From NCBI GenBank assembly GCA_963848415.1, contig CAWKDN010000001.1:1674001-1738000 (forward strand): DNA of 64,000 nucleotides. The letters are read 5' to 3'. The position numbers and the translations under genes were made by a program. This document shows, piece after piece, positions 34,166-42,016 of the stretch (position 1 is the stretch's first letter; each line of letters begins with the position of its first letter). The stretch comes from CAVQBC01 sp963848415. GTDB lineage: Bacteria > Actinomycetota > Thermoleophilia > Solirubrobacterales > Solirubrobacteraceae. The notes below the pieces were generated by a model. That model did not search any database, was not told where the DNA came from, and was given only the letters and a program-made list of their open reading frames with translations.

Positions 34166-34660
34166 GTGTTCGACGAGATTCAGCAGATCGTTGACGAAGT
34201 TGCCGATGATCCCCAGCGGCCGGCTGTCCTGGAGGACGAGCGTCACTCGCTGATCGCCTACAGCGCTCACGCCCATACCGATCCGGTGCGTCAGCAGGCG
34301 CTGTTACTGCGCCAGACGCCGAGCGAGGCGATCGCGTGGGTGACCGAGCACGGCCTCCTCGAAGCCGAGGGTCCGTTGCGCATCGAAGCGAACCCGCGGA
34401 TAGGGGCCGAGGCGCGGGTGTGCACACCGATACGCGACGCTGACCGCCTCCGCGGATTCCTGAGCGCGCTCGATCCCGACGAAACGCTCGGTGACGACGG
34501 ACTCGAGCGGTTGGGGAGCGCGGCCGAGACCCTCCGGCATCTTCTCCACGACCTGCGCGTCGCCCAGGAGATGCCGCTCGCCCGAGAGCTTGAGCTCGTG
34601 GAGACACTGATCTCGGGACTGAGGCCAACCGCGACCAAGTGTTGCTTCGCCCCGTCATGA
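34166..34660 (+). pseudogene. PucR-family regulator, N-terminal fragment
   Basis: From a GTG at 34166 the frame reads as the N-terminal ligand-sensing region of a PucR/CdaR-type regulator: MFDEIQQIVDEVADDPQRPA, VLEDERHSLIAYSAHAH, AIAWVTEHGLLEAEGPLRIE, ARVCTPIRDADRLRGFLSAL and the helix LARELELVETLISGL. The frame ends at 34660 without the middle and the C-terminal helix-turn-helix, and its last codons overlap an antisense histidine kinase fragment, so it has lost its 3' end at about 34630. A full protein would have 380-420 residues. DNA binding is lost, so this is scored as a remnant. Confidence 0.65.
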
Positions 34661-34858
34661 AGGTCGCGCTCGATCTTGCGGCGCTCGGCGTCGCCCGTGG
34701 CCGGGACGCGAGCACGCGCTGCGCGGAGCTCCGTGCTCGTCGACAGGAGCTCGGCCGTCAAGCGACCATTCTCGATGGCTAGCAGCAGCGCCTGACCCGA
34801 CGGCTGCGACGAGCTCCGGGTCGATGTCCAGAGCCGCGTCGTGCATGATCATGGCCAC
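34640..34858 (-). pseudogene. Histidine kinase fragment (dimerisation region)
   Basis: On the minus strand MIMHDAALDIDPELVAAVGS, then, one frame on, LLLAIENGRLTAELL, STELRAARARVPATGDAERR and KIERDLHDGAKQHLVAVGL. ERRKIERDLHDGA is the HisKA_3 phospho-acceptor motif of NarX/DesK-type kinases. The fragment stops right after this motif, joined tail to tail with the truncated PucR gene at about 34640. The ATPase domain is missing here; a kinase C-terminal piece lies at 47.3 kb. Confidence 0.7.
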
Positions 34859-35021
34859 GGCCTCGCCGTTCCGCGCACGTCAATGGGTCGCAGGCGCCGA
34901 GCACGCTCACGGCGCTGGCATCCGCAAATCGCCCAACTTGGATGATGCGCGTCAGGTCGGATCCCGACATCATGAGGTCCCGCACTACACGTGCCCGACA
35001 CGACGCAGAAGGGACCTACCG

Positions 35022-35492
35022 ATGGCAGATCGGCAACTTGTTCTCGCCTTCTTCTCAGATGAGCCCGCCGCCGACGCCGCTGCTGCCGCGCTGAAGGACT
35101 CCGGGATCGCCCACGGCGACGCCGTCGGCATTCTGGCCCTCGATTTCAACGGCAAGCTCAAGCAGGACAAGGTCGGCGCACGAAGCACCGGCAAGGGCGC
35201 CGCTATCGGGGGCGTCCTGTTCCTGCTCGGGCCGGCGCTCCTGGGGGTCGGCGTGATCGGCGGCACGGTGGCTGGAGCCCTCCATCACAAGAACCTGGGC
35301 CTCTCCGATGCCGACAAGGCGCGCCTCACGGTCGAGTTGAACGCGGGCAAGGCAGCGGTCGCCGTGATGGCCCACAGCGACACTGCGCCCGCGATCTCCG
35401 ACCAGTTAACGCAGCTCGGCGGCACGTCCGAGTCCCACGAACTCACCGACGAAGCCCTGCAGACTGCGAGTGCGGATACCTCGCCCGGCTGA
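35022..35492 (+). CDS. DUF1269-family membrane-associated stress protein
   Basis: 156 residues. It starts MADRQLVLAFFSDEPAADAA, then AVGILALDFNGKLKQDK, and carries a glycine-rich hydrophobic hairpin GKGAAIGGVLFLLGPALLGV and GVIGGTVAGALHHK (about residues 58-95), then LSDADKARLTVELNAGKAAV and AVMAHSDTAPAISDQLTQL. This layout (ferredoxin-like fold interrupted by a glycine-zipper hairpin) is DUF1269, a family linked with general stress responses. A ribosome-binding site AAGGGA lies 8 bases before the ATG. Neighbours are remnants; the gene itself is intact. Confidence 0.82.
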   Translation: MADRQLVLAFFSDEPAADAAAAALKDSGIAHGDAVGILALDFNGKLKQDKVGARSTGKGAAIGGVLFLLGPALLGVGVIGGTVAGALHHKNLGLSDADKARLTVELNAGKAAVAVMAHSDTAPAISDQLTQLGGTSESHELTDEALQTASADTSPG

Positions 35493-36248
35493 TCGAAAAG
35501 GAGCGTGGGCCCCGCGACATGAAAGCCCGACTTCGCGACAGGTAGACGGCTTGCCCGTCCCGCCGCGCGCAGCTGCCCGGCGCGGCACGAGCGCGGCCGC
35601 GTGGGCTAGTAACGCGGTGGCGAGCCGGCGGTCTTCAAGGTTCGAGCCTTATGGCGCGCCGGGACACCCGGGTCGCCGCTCGAGCGCGCCACGTGCAGCC
35701 TCGGCTCGCCTACCGCGTCGCGCATGACCTCGGCGGTCTGACGACGGTCAGGTTGCAGTGTCCAATTGAAGGGCGAATTGCGCCACCTAGCTATCGCGGT
35801 TTTTGCGTCATCGACCGGTTCGCGGACCGGCGTGCTCGCGAGCTCAGGGTGATGGTTCATCCTGCCTGGGTGATGCGCTCGGTGCCGGCAGGGCATACGC
35901 TGGCTGCGACGACGCCCTGGAGGCCCCGGGCCGCGAGAACAGGAGATCGCGCATGAGCGTGTCTGCGGGTGTTGCCGGCGTCGACCACGACGCCCGACGC
36001 GGTCGAGAGCAGCAGGCTCGGGCCGCTGGAGCTTCGCCATGCGACCCCGACGCCGGACACGTACCGGTAGTGGTTTCCGCTCCATGTTCCGCCGGGCGTC
36101 TACACGGGGCACGGCATCGTCGTTCTCCGGAAGGACGAGCACACGCCGGCGACCTGAGGGTCAGCCTTCAGCCATTCAACAGCAGAAGATGGCGATGCCG
36201 GGGGTCGCAGTCGCGGACCTCGTCGGCCGCGTGCTAGGTGCGTGACTC
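35493..36248. other. 756-bp stretch without intact gene
   Basis: No supportable coding frame on either strand. It holds the 70-bp repeat (35580-35649) that matches the 5' end of the SulP gene at 43.7 kb. Around 36020-36160 a short frame with one stop (LELRHATPTPDTYR, stop, WFPLHVPPGVYTGHGIVVL) looks like a protein remnant that I cannot name. Confidence 0.5.
35580..35649 (+). repeat. Direct repeat copy 1 (partner at 43704-43773)
   Basis: About 70 bp sharing nearly 90% identity with 43704-43773, including an exact GGCGAGCCGGCGGTCTTCAA. Relative to that copy it has a lost C and an added G, so it does not code. In copy 2 the same bases form the first codons of the SulP permease. Confidence 0.7.
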
Positions 36249-37211
36249 GTGTCCGACGGCGAGCCGCCTGAGCGACGGCGCGCGCAGCGCGAGCGCGTCG
36301 TGCGTACCCTGACATTCTGGCTTCGGCCGGAGTTCGTGCTGCGCGTCGTCAACCGGTTCCAGAAGGTTGCGGGCTTCGACCGCTCGATCGCCCTGGCCTC
36401 CAGCGCACTCACCGCCACGATTCCACTGGCCATCGTCGTCAGCGCTGCGGCCACTCAACTCGGGGGCAAGGGCACGGCCGACCGCATCATCGACCGCTAC
36501 GAGCTGACCGGCGGCGGCGCCGCCGCGGTCAATGACATCTTCGCGTCTCCCTCGGGCGTAAGCACGAGCCTCGGCGTCGTCGGGTTCCTCTTTTTCATGG
36601 TGGCGGTCCTGAGCTTCACCCGCGCCGTACAGCGGCTGTTCGAGCAGGCCTGGGAGCTTGACGCGCTGAGCGTCCGCAACACGCTCAACGGGCTGCTCTG
36701 GATCGGTGGGCTCTCGGCGTACCTCGGCATCGTCGGCCTCATCCACGCCGCGCTCGAACGCGGCCGGCTCGAGCTCAGCGCGGCCCTGCTCGCCACACCG
36801 CTGTCGGCGGTGTTCCTGCTCTGGAGCGGTCGGGTTCTCAGCGCCAAGCGCATCGCACTCATGGACCTGATTCCGTTCGGCATCCTCGGTTCGGCGCTGC
36901 TCGCCGCATACTCGGTCGGCGCCACGGTGTACCTCCCGCACCTGTTCAGTACGTACGCCACTCGCTACGGCGTCATCGGCGCGGTCTTCGCCATGATCTC
37001 GGCGCTCTTTTGCATCATGGTCGTCGTGGTCGGCTCGGCAGCGGCAGGCCGTGAGATCGCGGATGAGCTCGCCCGCATCCGGCGCGGCGAGGCGCGCGCC
37101 GAGGACGAGGTCCGGCGCCAGTGGGACCAGGTCACCGGTCAGGCACGCGCTCGGTGGGAGAAGCGTCGAGACAGGATCGACAAGCGCCGAAGCAGACGCC
37201 GTGCGGTGTGA
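36249..37211 (+). CDS. YihY/BrkB-family inner membrane protein
   Basis: 320 residues with about six transmembrane helices. The start MSDGEPPERRRAQRERVVRT is cytoplasmic and basic; conserved parts include FDRSIALASSALTATIPLAI, GVVGFLFFMVAVLSFTRAVQ and RLFEQAWELDALSVRNTLNG, helices GGLSAYLGIVGLIHAALERG and LIPFGILGSALLAAYSVGAT, and the end YGVIGAVFAMISALFCIMVV. The family was once called RNase BN; its function is not established. A charged helical tail (RRQWDQVTGQARARWEKRRD) follows. The GTG start is the only one before the conserved region. Confidence 0.82.
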   Translation: MSDGEPPERRRAQRERVVRTLTFWLRPEFVLRVVNRFQKVAGFDRSIALASSALTATIPLAIVVSAAATQLGGKGTADRIIDRYELTGGGAAAVNDIFASPSGVSTSLGVVGFLFFMVAVLSFTRAVQRLFEQAWELDALSVRNTLNGLLWIGGLSAYLGIVGLIHAALERGRLELSAALLATPLSAVFLLWSGRVLSAKRIALMDLIPFGILGSALLAAYSVGATVYLPHLFSTYATRYGVIGAVFAMISALFCIMVVVVGSAAAGREIADELARIRRGEARAEDEVRRQWDQVTGQARARWEKRRDRIDKRRSRRRAV

Positions 37212-37593
37212 CAACGCCAGCGCAGCGAACGGCTCGCGATTCTGCGTGCGAATGTTGCGTCTCCCGCTCTCACCGGCAAGGTGCGGGATCGCGGGCGGCG
37301 ACGGGCAGCCTCATGGTTGGCCTCATCGCCGTCGCGAGCCTGCCCAGCAAGCGGGGGACGGGGCCTCGAGACTTGCCCGCCGTCTACCGAGGCCAGCAGA
37401 GACAGGCGGAACCGAGCGCCGCATCCTTGGGGGTGAGAGGCGAGCCCATGGGGCGAGCCGGGTGCGCGAATGCTCACACGGCGACCGGTGGCGACGGCGA
37501 CGGCGCCGCGGCTGCTCTCCCGGGCCGGCGGCGGGGCCGGCCTTCTCGTCGAGCTGCAGGGCGATGGCGCGGCCAGACTTGGCCCGCGTGAGG
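37212..37593. other. Intergenic stretch, no gene seen
   Basis: 382 bp between the convergent YihY and G6PDH genes. No coding frame has family resemblance. No clear hairpin with a T-tract was noticed. Confidence 0.5.
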
Positions 37594-39027
37594 TCATGAC
37601 GCCACCCACGGGCCGTGCCAGCCACCGTGTTCGGCCACGAGACGCTCCGCGGCCTCCGGTCCCCACGAGCACTTCGTGTACGGGTGCGTGGCTGGCGGCG
37701 CGTCGAGCAGCGGTTGCAAGATGCGCCAGGCCTCCTCGATGCTGTCCTGACGCGTGAAGCGCGCGTCGTCGCCCACCATGGCCGCGCGCAGCAGCACCTC
37801 GTAGGGGGTCGGCCCCTCGCCGCCCTGCTCTGCGAACTCCATCTCCAGCGCGATCGGCTCGGGCTCGCGCTTGTCGCCGCGCTGCGCCTCGACCAGCAGC
37901 TGGATACCGGTCGACGGGTCGAGCTTGACGACGATCTGATCGGGCGTCGGACGGCGGGAGGCGCCGGGCCGGAACGCCAGTGTCGGCGGGCCGCGAAAGA
38001 CGAGGCGCGCCTCGGTCTGCGTCGCTCGCAGGTGCTTGCCGGTCCGAATGAAGAACGGCACGCCCGCCCAGCGCCAGTTGTCGATCTCGAGCCGCAGCGC
38101 CGCGTAGGTCTCGGTATCCGAGTCGGCGGCGACGCCCTCGGTCCCGCGATAGCCGTCATACGTGCCGCGCACGTACTGGGCCGGATCCGCGGCGTGGGTG
38201 GCTCGGAAGACCGCGCTCACGGCATCTTTCAGAGCGCCGGCGCCAGCAGTGTTGGGCGGCTCCATCGCCACCGCCGCCACCACCTGCATCAGATGGTTGA
38301 CGACGACGTCGCGCAGCGCACCGACCGGGTCGTAGAAATGCCCGCGGTCCTCGACGCCGAAGTCCTCAGCCATCGTGATCTGCACACACGCCACGTAGTT
38401 GCGGTTCCAGATCGGCTCGAACACCGCGTTCGCGAAGCGCAGATACAGAATCTCGGCGAGGCCCATCTTGCCGAGGAAGTGATCGATCCGGTAGATCTGC
38501 GCCTCGCTCAGGTGCGCGTGGACCTCGTCATTCAGTGCGCACGCGGACGCGCGGTCGTGGCCGAACGGCTTCTCCACCACGACCCGGGCGCTGGGCGTTA
38601 GTCCCGCGGCGGCCAAGCGCCCGATCACGGTTCCGAACAGGACCGGCGGAATCTCCAGATAGAAGACCGGCGACTGGGCGCCGGCGATCGCCGCGGCAAC
38701 GCGCCCGAACGTCTCGGCGTCGGCGAAATCGCCGCACACGTACGACAGTCGGGCGGCGAAGCGCTCAAACACCGCCTCGTCGAGACGCTCGCCGCCGTCC
38801 TCGATCGCCGCCCGGGCACGCGCGCGCAGCGCGTCGACCGTCCAGTCGTCGCCGGCGACGCCTACGATCGGACAGGCGAGCAACCCGCGGCGCTCGAGGC
38901 GATAAAGCGCGTGGAAGGTCATCACCCTGGCGAGATCGCCGGTAATGCCGAAAATGACCAGTGCGTCAGCCGGCCGCGGCGCCTCGCTCGCGGCGAGGCG
39001 AGAGTCGGGCCCGACTGCCGTGGTCAT
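37594..39027 (-). CDS. zwf: Glucose-6-phosphate 1-dehydrogenase (copy 1)
   Basis: 477 residues. First step of the oxidative pentose phosphate pathway, producing NAD(P)H. The dinucleotide-binding start is ALVIFGITGDLARVMTFHAL; EKPFGHDRASACALN carries the conserved EKPxG; the active-site signature is YRIDHFLGKMGLAEIL (catalytic His-Asp region), with RNYVACVQITMAEDFGVEDR and GVPFFIRTGKHL. GAGGTG six bases before the ATG at 39027 supports that start. A paralogue of the same length lies at 59575-61008. No 6-phosphogluconate dehydrogenase or opcA is adjacent, unlike standard pentose phosphate operons, so this copy may serve NADPH supply under stress. Confidence 0.95.
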   Translation of the reverse strand: MTTAVGPDSRLAASEAPRPADALVIFGITGDLARVMTFHALYRLERRGLLACPIVGVAGDDWTVDALRARARAAIEDGGERLDEAVFERFAARLSYVCGDFADAETFGRVAAAIAGAQSPVFYLEIPPVLFGTVIGRLAAAGLTPSARVVVEKPFGHDRASACALNDEVHAHLSEAQIYRIDHFLGKMGLAEILYLRFANAVFEPIWNRNYVACVQITMAEDFGVEDRGHFYDPVGALRDVVVNHLMQVVAAVAMEPPNTAGAGALKDAVSAVFRATHAADPAQYVRGTYDGYRGTEGVAADSDTETYAALRLEIDNWRWAGVPFFIRTGKHLRATQTEARLVFRGPPTLAFRPGASRRPTPDQIVVKLDPSTGIQLLVEAQRGDKREPEPIALEMEFAEQGGEGPTPYEVLLRAAMVGDDARFTRQDSIEEAWRILQPLLDAPPATHPYTKCSWGPEAAERLVAEHGGWHGPWVAS

Positions 39028-39288
39028 GTGCTTCACCTCGTGCCGTGTTGGCGCTGCTTCACGGGTGATTCTGGCGGCACTCCAGGCCGACGTCATCGTC
39101 CGGAATGGATGATCATCGGGGCCGTTCGGTCGGCCGCGGCGCCGCGCCGAGCCTCACGTCCCGGGCGCAGTAGCGCCCGGACGCAGGTGTATGCTCGCGC
39201 GCGTGGGTCCGGCGTGTCTGCTAGGCCATCGCTTCGGTAGCGCGATACTCAGCGACGCTCGATCGCTGCGCCCCTAGAGCATTGACAC

Positions 39289-40701
39289 ATGCCGCGTGCT
39301 CGCTCGGATGACGTCGATGTTCTCGTGCTAGGCGGCGGACCGGCGGGCGTCGTCGCGGCCCTGCGCGCCGCGCGCCTCGGAGCTCGGACTGCGCTCGTCA
39401 CCCATGCTGACTTGGGCGGCATGGCCGCCAACGACGGGCCCGTCCCAGTACGAACGCTCGCCCACGCGGCTCGCCTGATACGAGAGGCCGGACAGCTCGA
39501 GCGGTACGGCATCACCGCCCACGAGCCCAGGCTCGACTACCCGCGTCTGCTCGCCCGGGTGCGGGAGGTAACCGCTGACGTCCGTACGCATTCGACGTTC
39601 CGCACGGACATGCAACGAGCTGGAGTCGTTGTGTATGAGCACGCCGGCGTGGCCCGCTTCGTCGGCCCGCACCTGATCGAAAGCGAGAGTGCGCCGCGAA
39701 TCCGAGCCGCGAACGTCATCATCTGCACCGGGGGCGCGTCGCGGCGGCTCGCGCTGCCCGGGTTCGACCTCACCTCCACGCATAGCGACGCCTGGCACCT
39801 GACGTCTGTCCCGCCATCGCTGCTCGTGATCGGTGCGGGCGCCACCGGCGTGCAGGTCGCCTCTATCTTCAACGCCTTCGGCTCGCAGGTCACCGTGTTC
39901 GAAGCGGCCCCGCGGATCCTGATGAGCGAAGACGAGGACGTCGCCGCGGCCGTGAGCACTGCGCTTCAGGCCTCCGGCATGCGGATCCTCGAGGATGCCG
40001 GCGCGATCGAACGCTTCGAGCACGATCCGGCCGGAGTGCGGCTCACCTACTCGAAGGGCGGTCCGCGGGAGCACATCGACGCGACCGTCGTGGTCGTCGC
40101 CGTCGGCTGGGTGGCCAACACAGACGGGCTCGATCTCGCCGCCGCGGGTGTGCAGACCGACGAGCGCGGCTACGTCGTGGTCGACTCCCAGCTGCGCACG
40201 ACCACACCAGGCATCTACGCCGCCGGCGACGTCACGGGGCACCTGATGGTGGTCCACGAGGCGGCGCGCGAGGCCTACCTTGCGGCCACGAACGCCGTTC
40301 TCGGCGCCGCCGAGGCGCTGCCCGCGGAGGTCAGCCCGATTGGCAGCTTCACCGACCCGGAATACGCCTCGGTAGGGCTCACCGAGGCTGCAGCGCGGGA
40401 GACCCATGATGTGGTGGTTGTGACGGAGCGCTTCGACTCGCTGCCTCGACCCATCATCGACGGTCGGCCCGCGGGGTTTTGCAAGCTCATCGCAGACCGT
40501 GAGCAGCGCGTCATTCTCGGCAGCCACATCGTCGGTGAGCGCGCGGTCGAACTCGCCCAACTCGCGTCTATCGCCATGGCGTCCCGGATGCGGGTCGAGG
40601 AGCTCGCCCTGGTGCCGTTCTCCTTCCCGACCTACGCCAACGCGCTCGGCCGCGCGGCAGTCCGGGCCGCCAGCCAGCTCGACACCACCGCCGGTGGATG
40701 A
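39289..40701 (+). CDS. FAD/NAD(P)-binding oxidoreductase of the disulfide reductase fold, redox cysteines absent
   Basis: 470 residues. The fold is that of dihydrolipoamide dehydrogenase/mercuric reductase: FAD site DVLVLGGGPAGVVAALRAAR, NAD(P) site SLLVIGAGATGVQVASIFNA, second FAD motif TTPGIYAAGDVTGHLMVVHE and a dimerisation domain (GSFTDPEYASVGLTEA). The redox-active GGTCxxxGCxPSK block is replaced by LGGMAANDGPVPVRTL, with no cysteine, and the C-terminal His-Glu dyad region reads PFSFPTYANALG. It therefore cannot do dithiol chemistry and may act as a transhydrogenase-like or quinone/metal-reducing flavoprotein. It starts 261 bp from the divergent G6PDH gene, a possible NAD(P)H partner. 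Confidence 0.88.
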   Translation: MPRARSDDVDVLVLGGGPAGVVAALRAARLGARTALVTHADLGGMAANDGPVPVRTLAHAARLIREAGQLERYGITAHEPRLDYPRLLARVREVTADVRTHSTFRTDMQRAGVVVYEHAGVARFVGPHLIESESAPRIRAANVIICTGGASRRLALPGFDLTSTHSDAWHLTSVPPSLLVIGAGATGVQVASIFNAFGSQVTVFEAAPRILMSEDEDVAAAVSTALQASGMRILEDAGAIERFEHDPAGVRLTYSKGGPREHIDATVVVVAVGWVANTDGLDLAAAGVQTDERGYVVVDSQLRTTTPGIYAAGDVTGHLMVVHEAAREAYLAATNAVLGAAEALPAEVSPIGSFTDPEYASVGLTEAAARETHDVVVVTERFDSLPRPIIDGRPAGFCKLIADREQRVILGSHIVGERAVELAQLASIAMASRMRVEELALVPFSFPTYANALGRAAVRAASQLDTTAGG

Positions 40702-40859
40702 GCTGAGGGTTCACACTCGCGTTACTTCGTCGCGAGATGGCTGTCCGCGAGCGCGGATAGCGCGAGCACGTCCAGCCCGAGCACGCAAAGCGACAACAGC
40801 GGGATCGCAGGAGCGCAAGCGAGTGCGGGGATCGCGCCACACGCCGCAGCGGCGATGGC

Positions 40860-41083
40860 GTGCCGGCTGCGCCACGCCACTGCTCCAGATCATGAGCGCG
40901 GCCGACAGCTGGACGACACCGGCGGTCAGGACGAGCCATCCGATGGCGTTGAGCTCGTAGCCCCCGCCGTCGACGGGACTACACGCCGTCGATGGGCACG
41001 GCGACCCAGACGCACTCGAGCGTCCCGGCGATGAGGAGCATGAACGTGGCGAACCCGACCCAGCGGGCCGTGCGCTGTGACGA
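40860..41083 (-). pseudogene. Small membrane protein remnant (DUF7144-like)
   Basis: In one frame TARWVGFATFMLLIAGTLEC and VWVAVPIDGV, then, in another, YELNAIGWLVLTAGVVQLSA and ALMIWSSGVAQ. The first piece resembles the start of the DUF7144-type protein at 47.7 kb (GWVMFAGVMLMIAGTLNVID). A stop and a frame change lie between them (near 40975). It seems to be a decayed four-helix membrane protein gene. Confidence 0.4.
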
Positions 41084-41115
41084 TCATCCATCGTTCGCTC
41101 GCCGGCGAGCGCGAC

Positions 41116-41307
41116 TCAGCGCAGCGTCGGGTCCGCCGCGGCGGCCGCGGGCGTGGGACTCATGAGGGCTCCCACGATCCACAGGAACGGGAACAGGATC
41201 CCGAACCAGAACAGAGCCGTGTGCCCCTTTCGGAGCGTCGCCAGGCCTAGCACGACGAGTGCCGTGAAGTAAAGGACCGCGAGCAGGATCCATACAAAGG
41301 TCGACAT
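41116..41307 (-). CDS. Small two-helix membrane protein
   Basis: 63 residues: MSTFVWILLAVLYFTALVVL forms the first transmembrane helix, a short basic loop (GLATLRKGH) follows, and TALFWFGILFPFLWIVGALM is the second helix, with a Pro/Ala-rich tail. A strong ribosome-binding site AAGGAG lies seven bases before the ATG. One copy of the regional regulatory element lies 62 bp upstream. No family is recognised; similar tiny membrane proteins are common in actinobacterial stress regulons. Confidence 0.72.
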   Translation of the reverse strand: MSTFVWILLAVLYFTALVVLGLATLRKGHTALFWFGILFPFLWIVGALMSPTPAAAAADPTLR

Positions 41308-41369
41308 GGGTCGGCTCCTTCGGAGAGAACTGGATTGCAGTTCATCATCGGTGCGAGCGGCCGTGCGCA

Positions 41370-41391
41370 CATCGTCCCGATCGGACGAACT
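41370..41391 (-). promoter_or_regulatory. Regional regulatory element, copy 1
   Basis: In the minus-strand direction AGTTCGTCCGATCGGGACGA followed by TG, matching the consensus TTCATGCCATCGGGGCGATG at most positions; 62 bp before the small membrane protein gene. A 13-bp direct repeat (ACTTGCTCTTTCG at 41389 and 41408) overlaps its upstream edge. Confidence 0.5.
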
Positions 41392-41491
41392 TGCTCTTTC
41401 GGAGGACACTTGCTCTTTCGTTGGCATCGCCGAGGTGCACAGATGAGGTCGCGATGGATACCCTGACGACGCGGCGCTATCGCCAGTCCAG

Positions 41492-42016
41492 TTAGAAGAA
41501 GGTGGCGCGCGCGGCGAACTCCCATTCGGCCTCGCTCGGCAGCGCCTTGCCGGCCCACGTGGCGTACGCCTCGGCGTCCTCGTACGTGACGTGGACGACG
41601 GGATGGCGCCCGCGCGTGTAGGTGTCGCTGCCCGGTCCTTCCGGTCGATGCCAGCAGGCGCCCGGCACGTACGTCCACCAGTTGCGGTAGTCACGCAGGT
41701 CGACCGGGCCCCGTGCGCGGCGAAAGACGAGCGACCCCGGAACCAGCATTGCCGGGTCGGCGCCTGGATACTGCTCGGGATCGAGCGGACGCTCGGCGAA
41801 GGTGACGTAGCCGGTGGCCTTCACGAACCGACGGAAGTCGCCGACCGTGACCGGATGCTCGTCCATCCAGAACCCGTCGACGCTCACACGATGCACCGGC
41901 TGCTCTTCGGGGTAGTAGCCCTCAGCGCCCATGGCGAACTTGCCGCCGGGCACCCACGCCATGCTGGGGGCCGGGCGCCGCGACGGCGCTGCAACTCGGG
42001 ATTCGGTCACGCTCAC
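41492..42016 (-). pseudogene. Formylglycine-generating enzyme-like protein, C-terminally truncated
   Basis: 174 residues from a GTG that overlaps the SulP stop (GTGA). It reads as the N-terminal half of an FGE/SUMF1-type protein: MAWVPGGKFAMGAEGYYPEE, QPVHRVSVDGFWMDEHPVTV, GDFRRFVKATGYVTFAERPL, YVPGACWHRPEGPGSDTY, HPVVHVTYEDAEAYATWAGK and ALPSEAEWEFAAR. The frame then stops (ATFF, TAA) exactly where relatives continue with the C-terminal half that carries the active-site cysteines and calcium sites. About 130 residues are missing, so it cannot act as an FGE. It is translationally coupled to the sulfate permease, a sensible partner for a sulfatase-activating enzyme before truncation. Confidence 0.8.

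Noticed and set aside
33860..34276. Minus-strand frame between the IS element and the PucR fragment
   Set aside because: It overlaps the PucR fragment antisense and has no family resemblance or plausible start.
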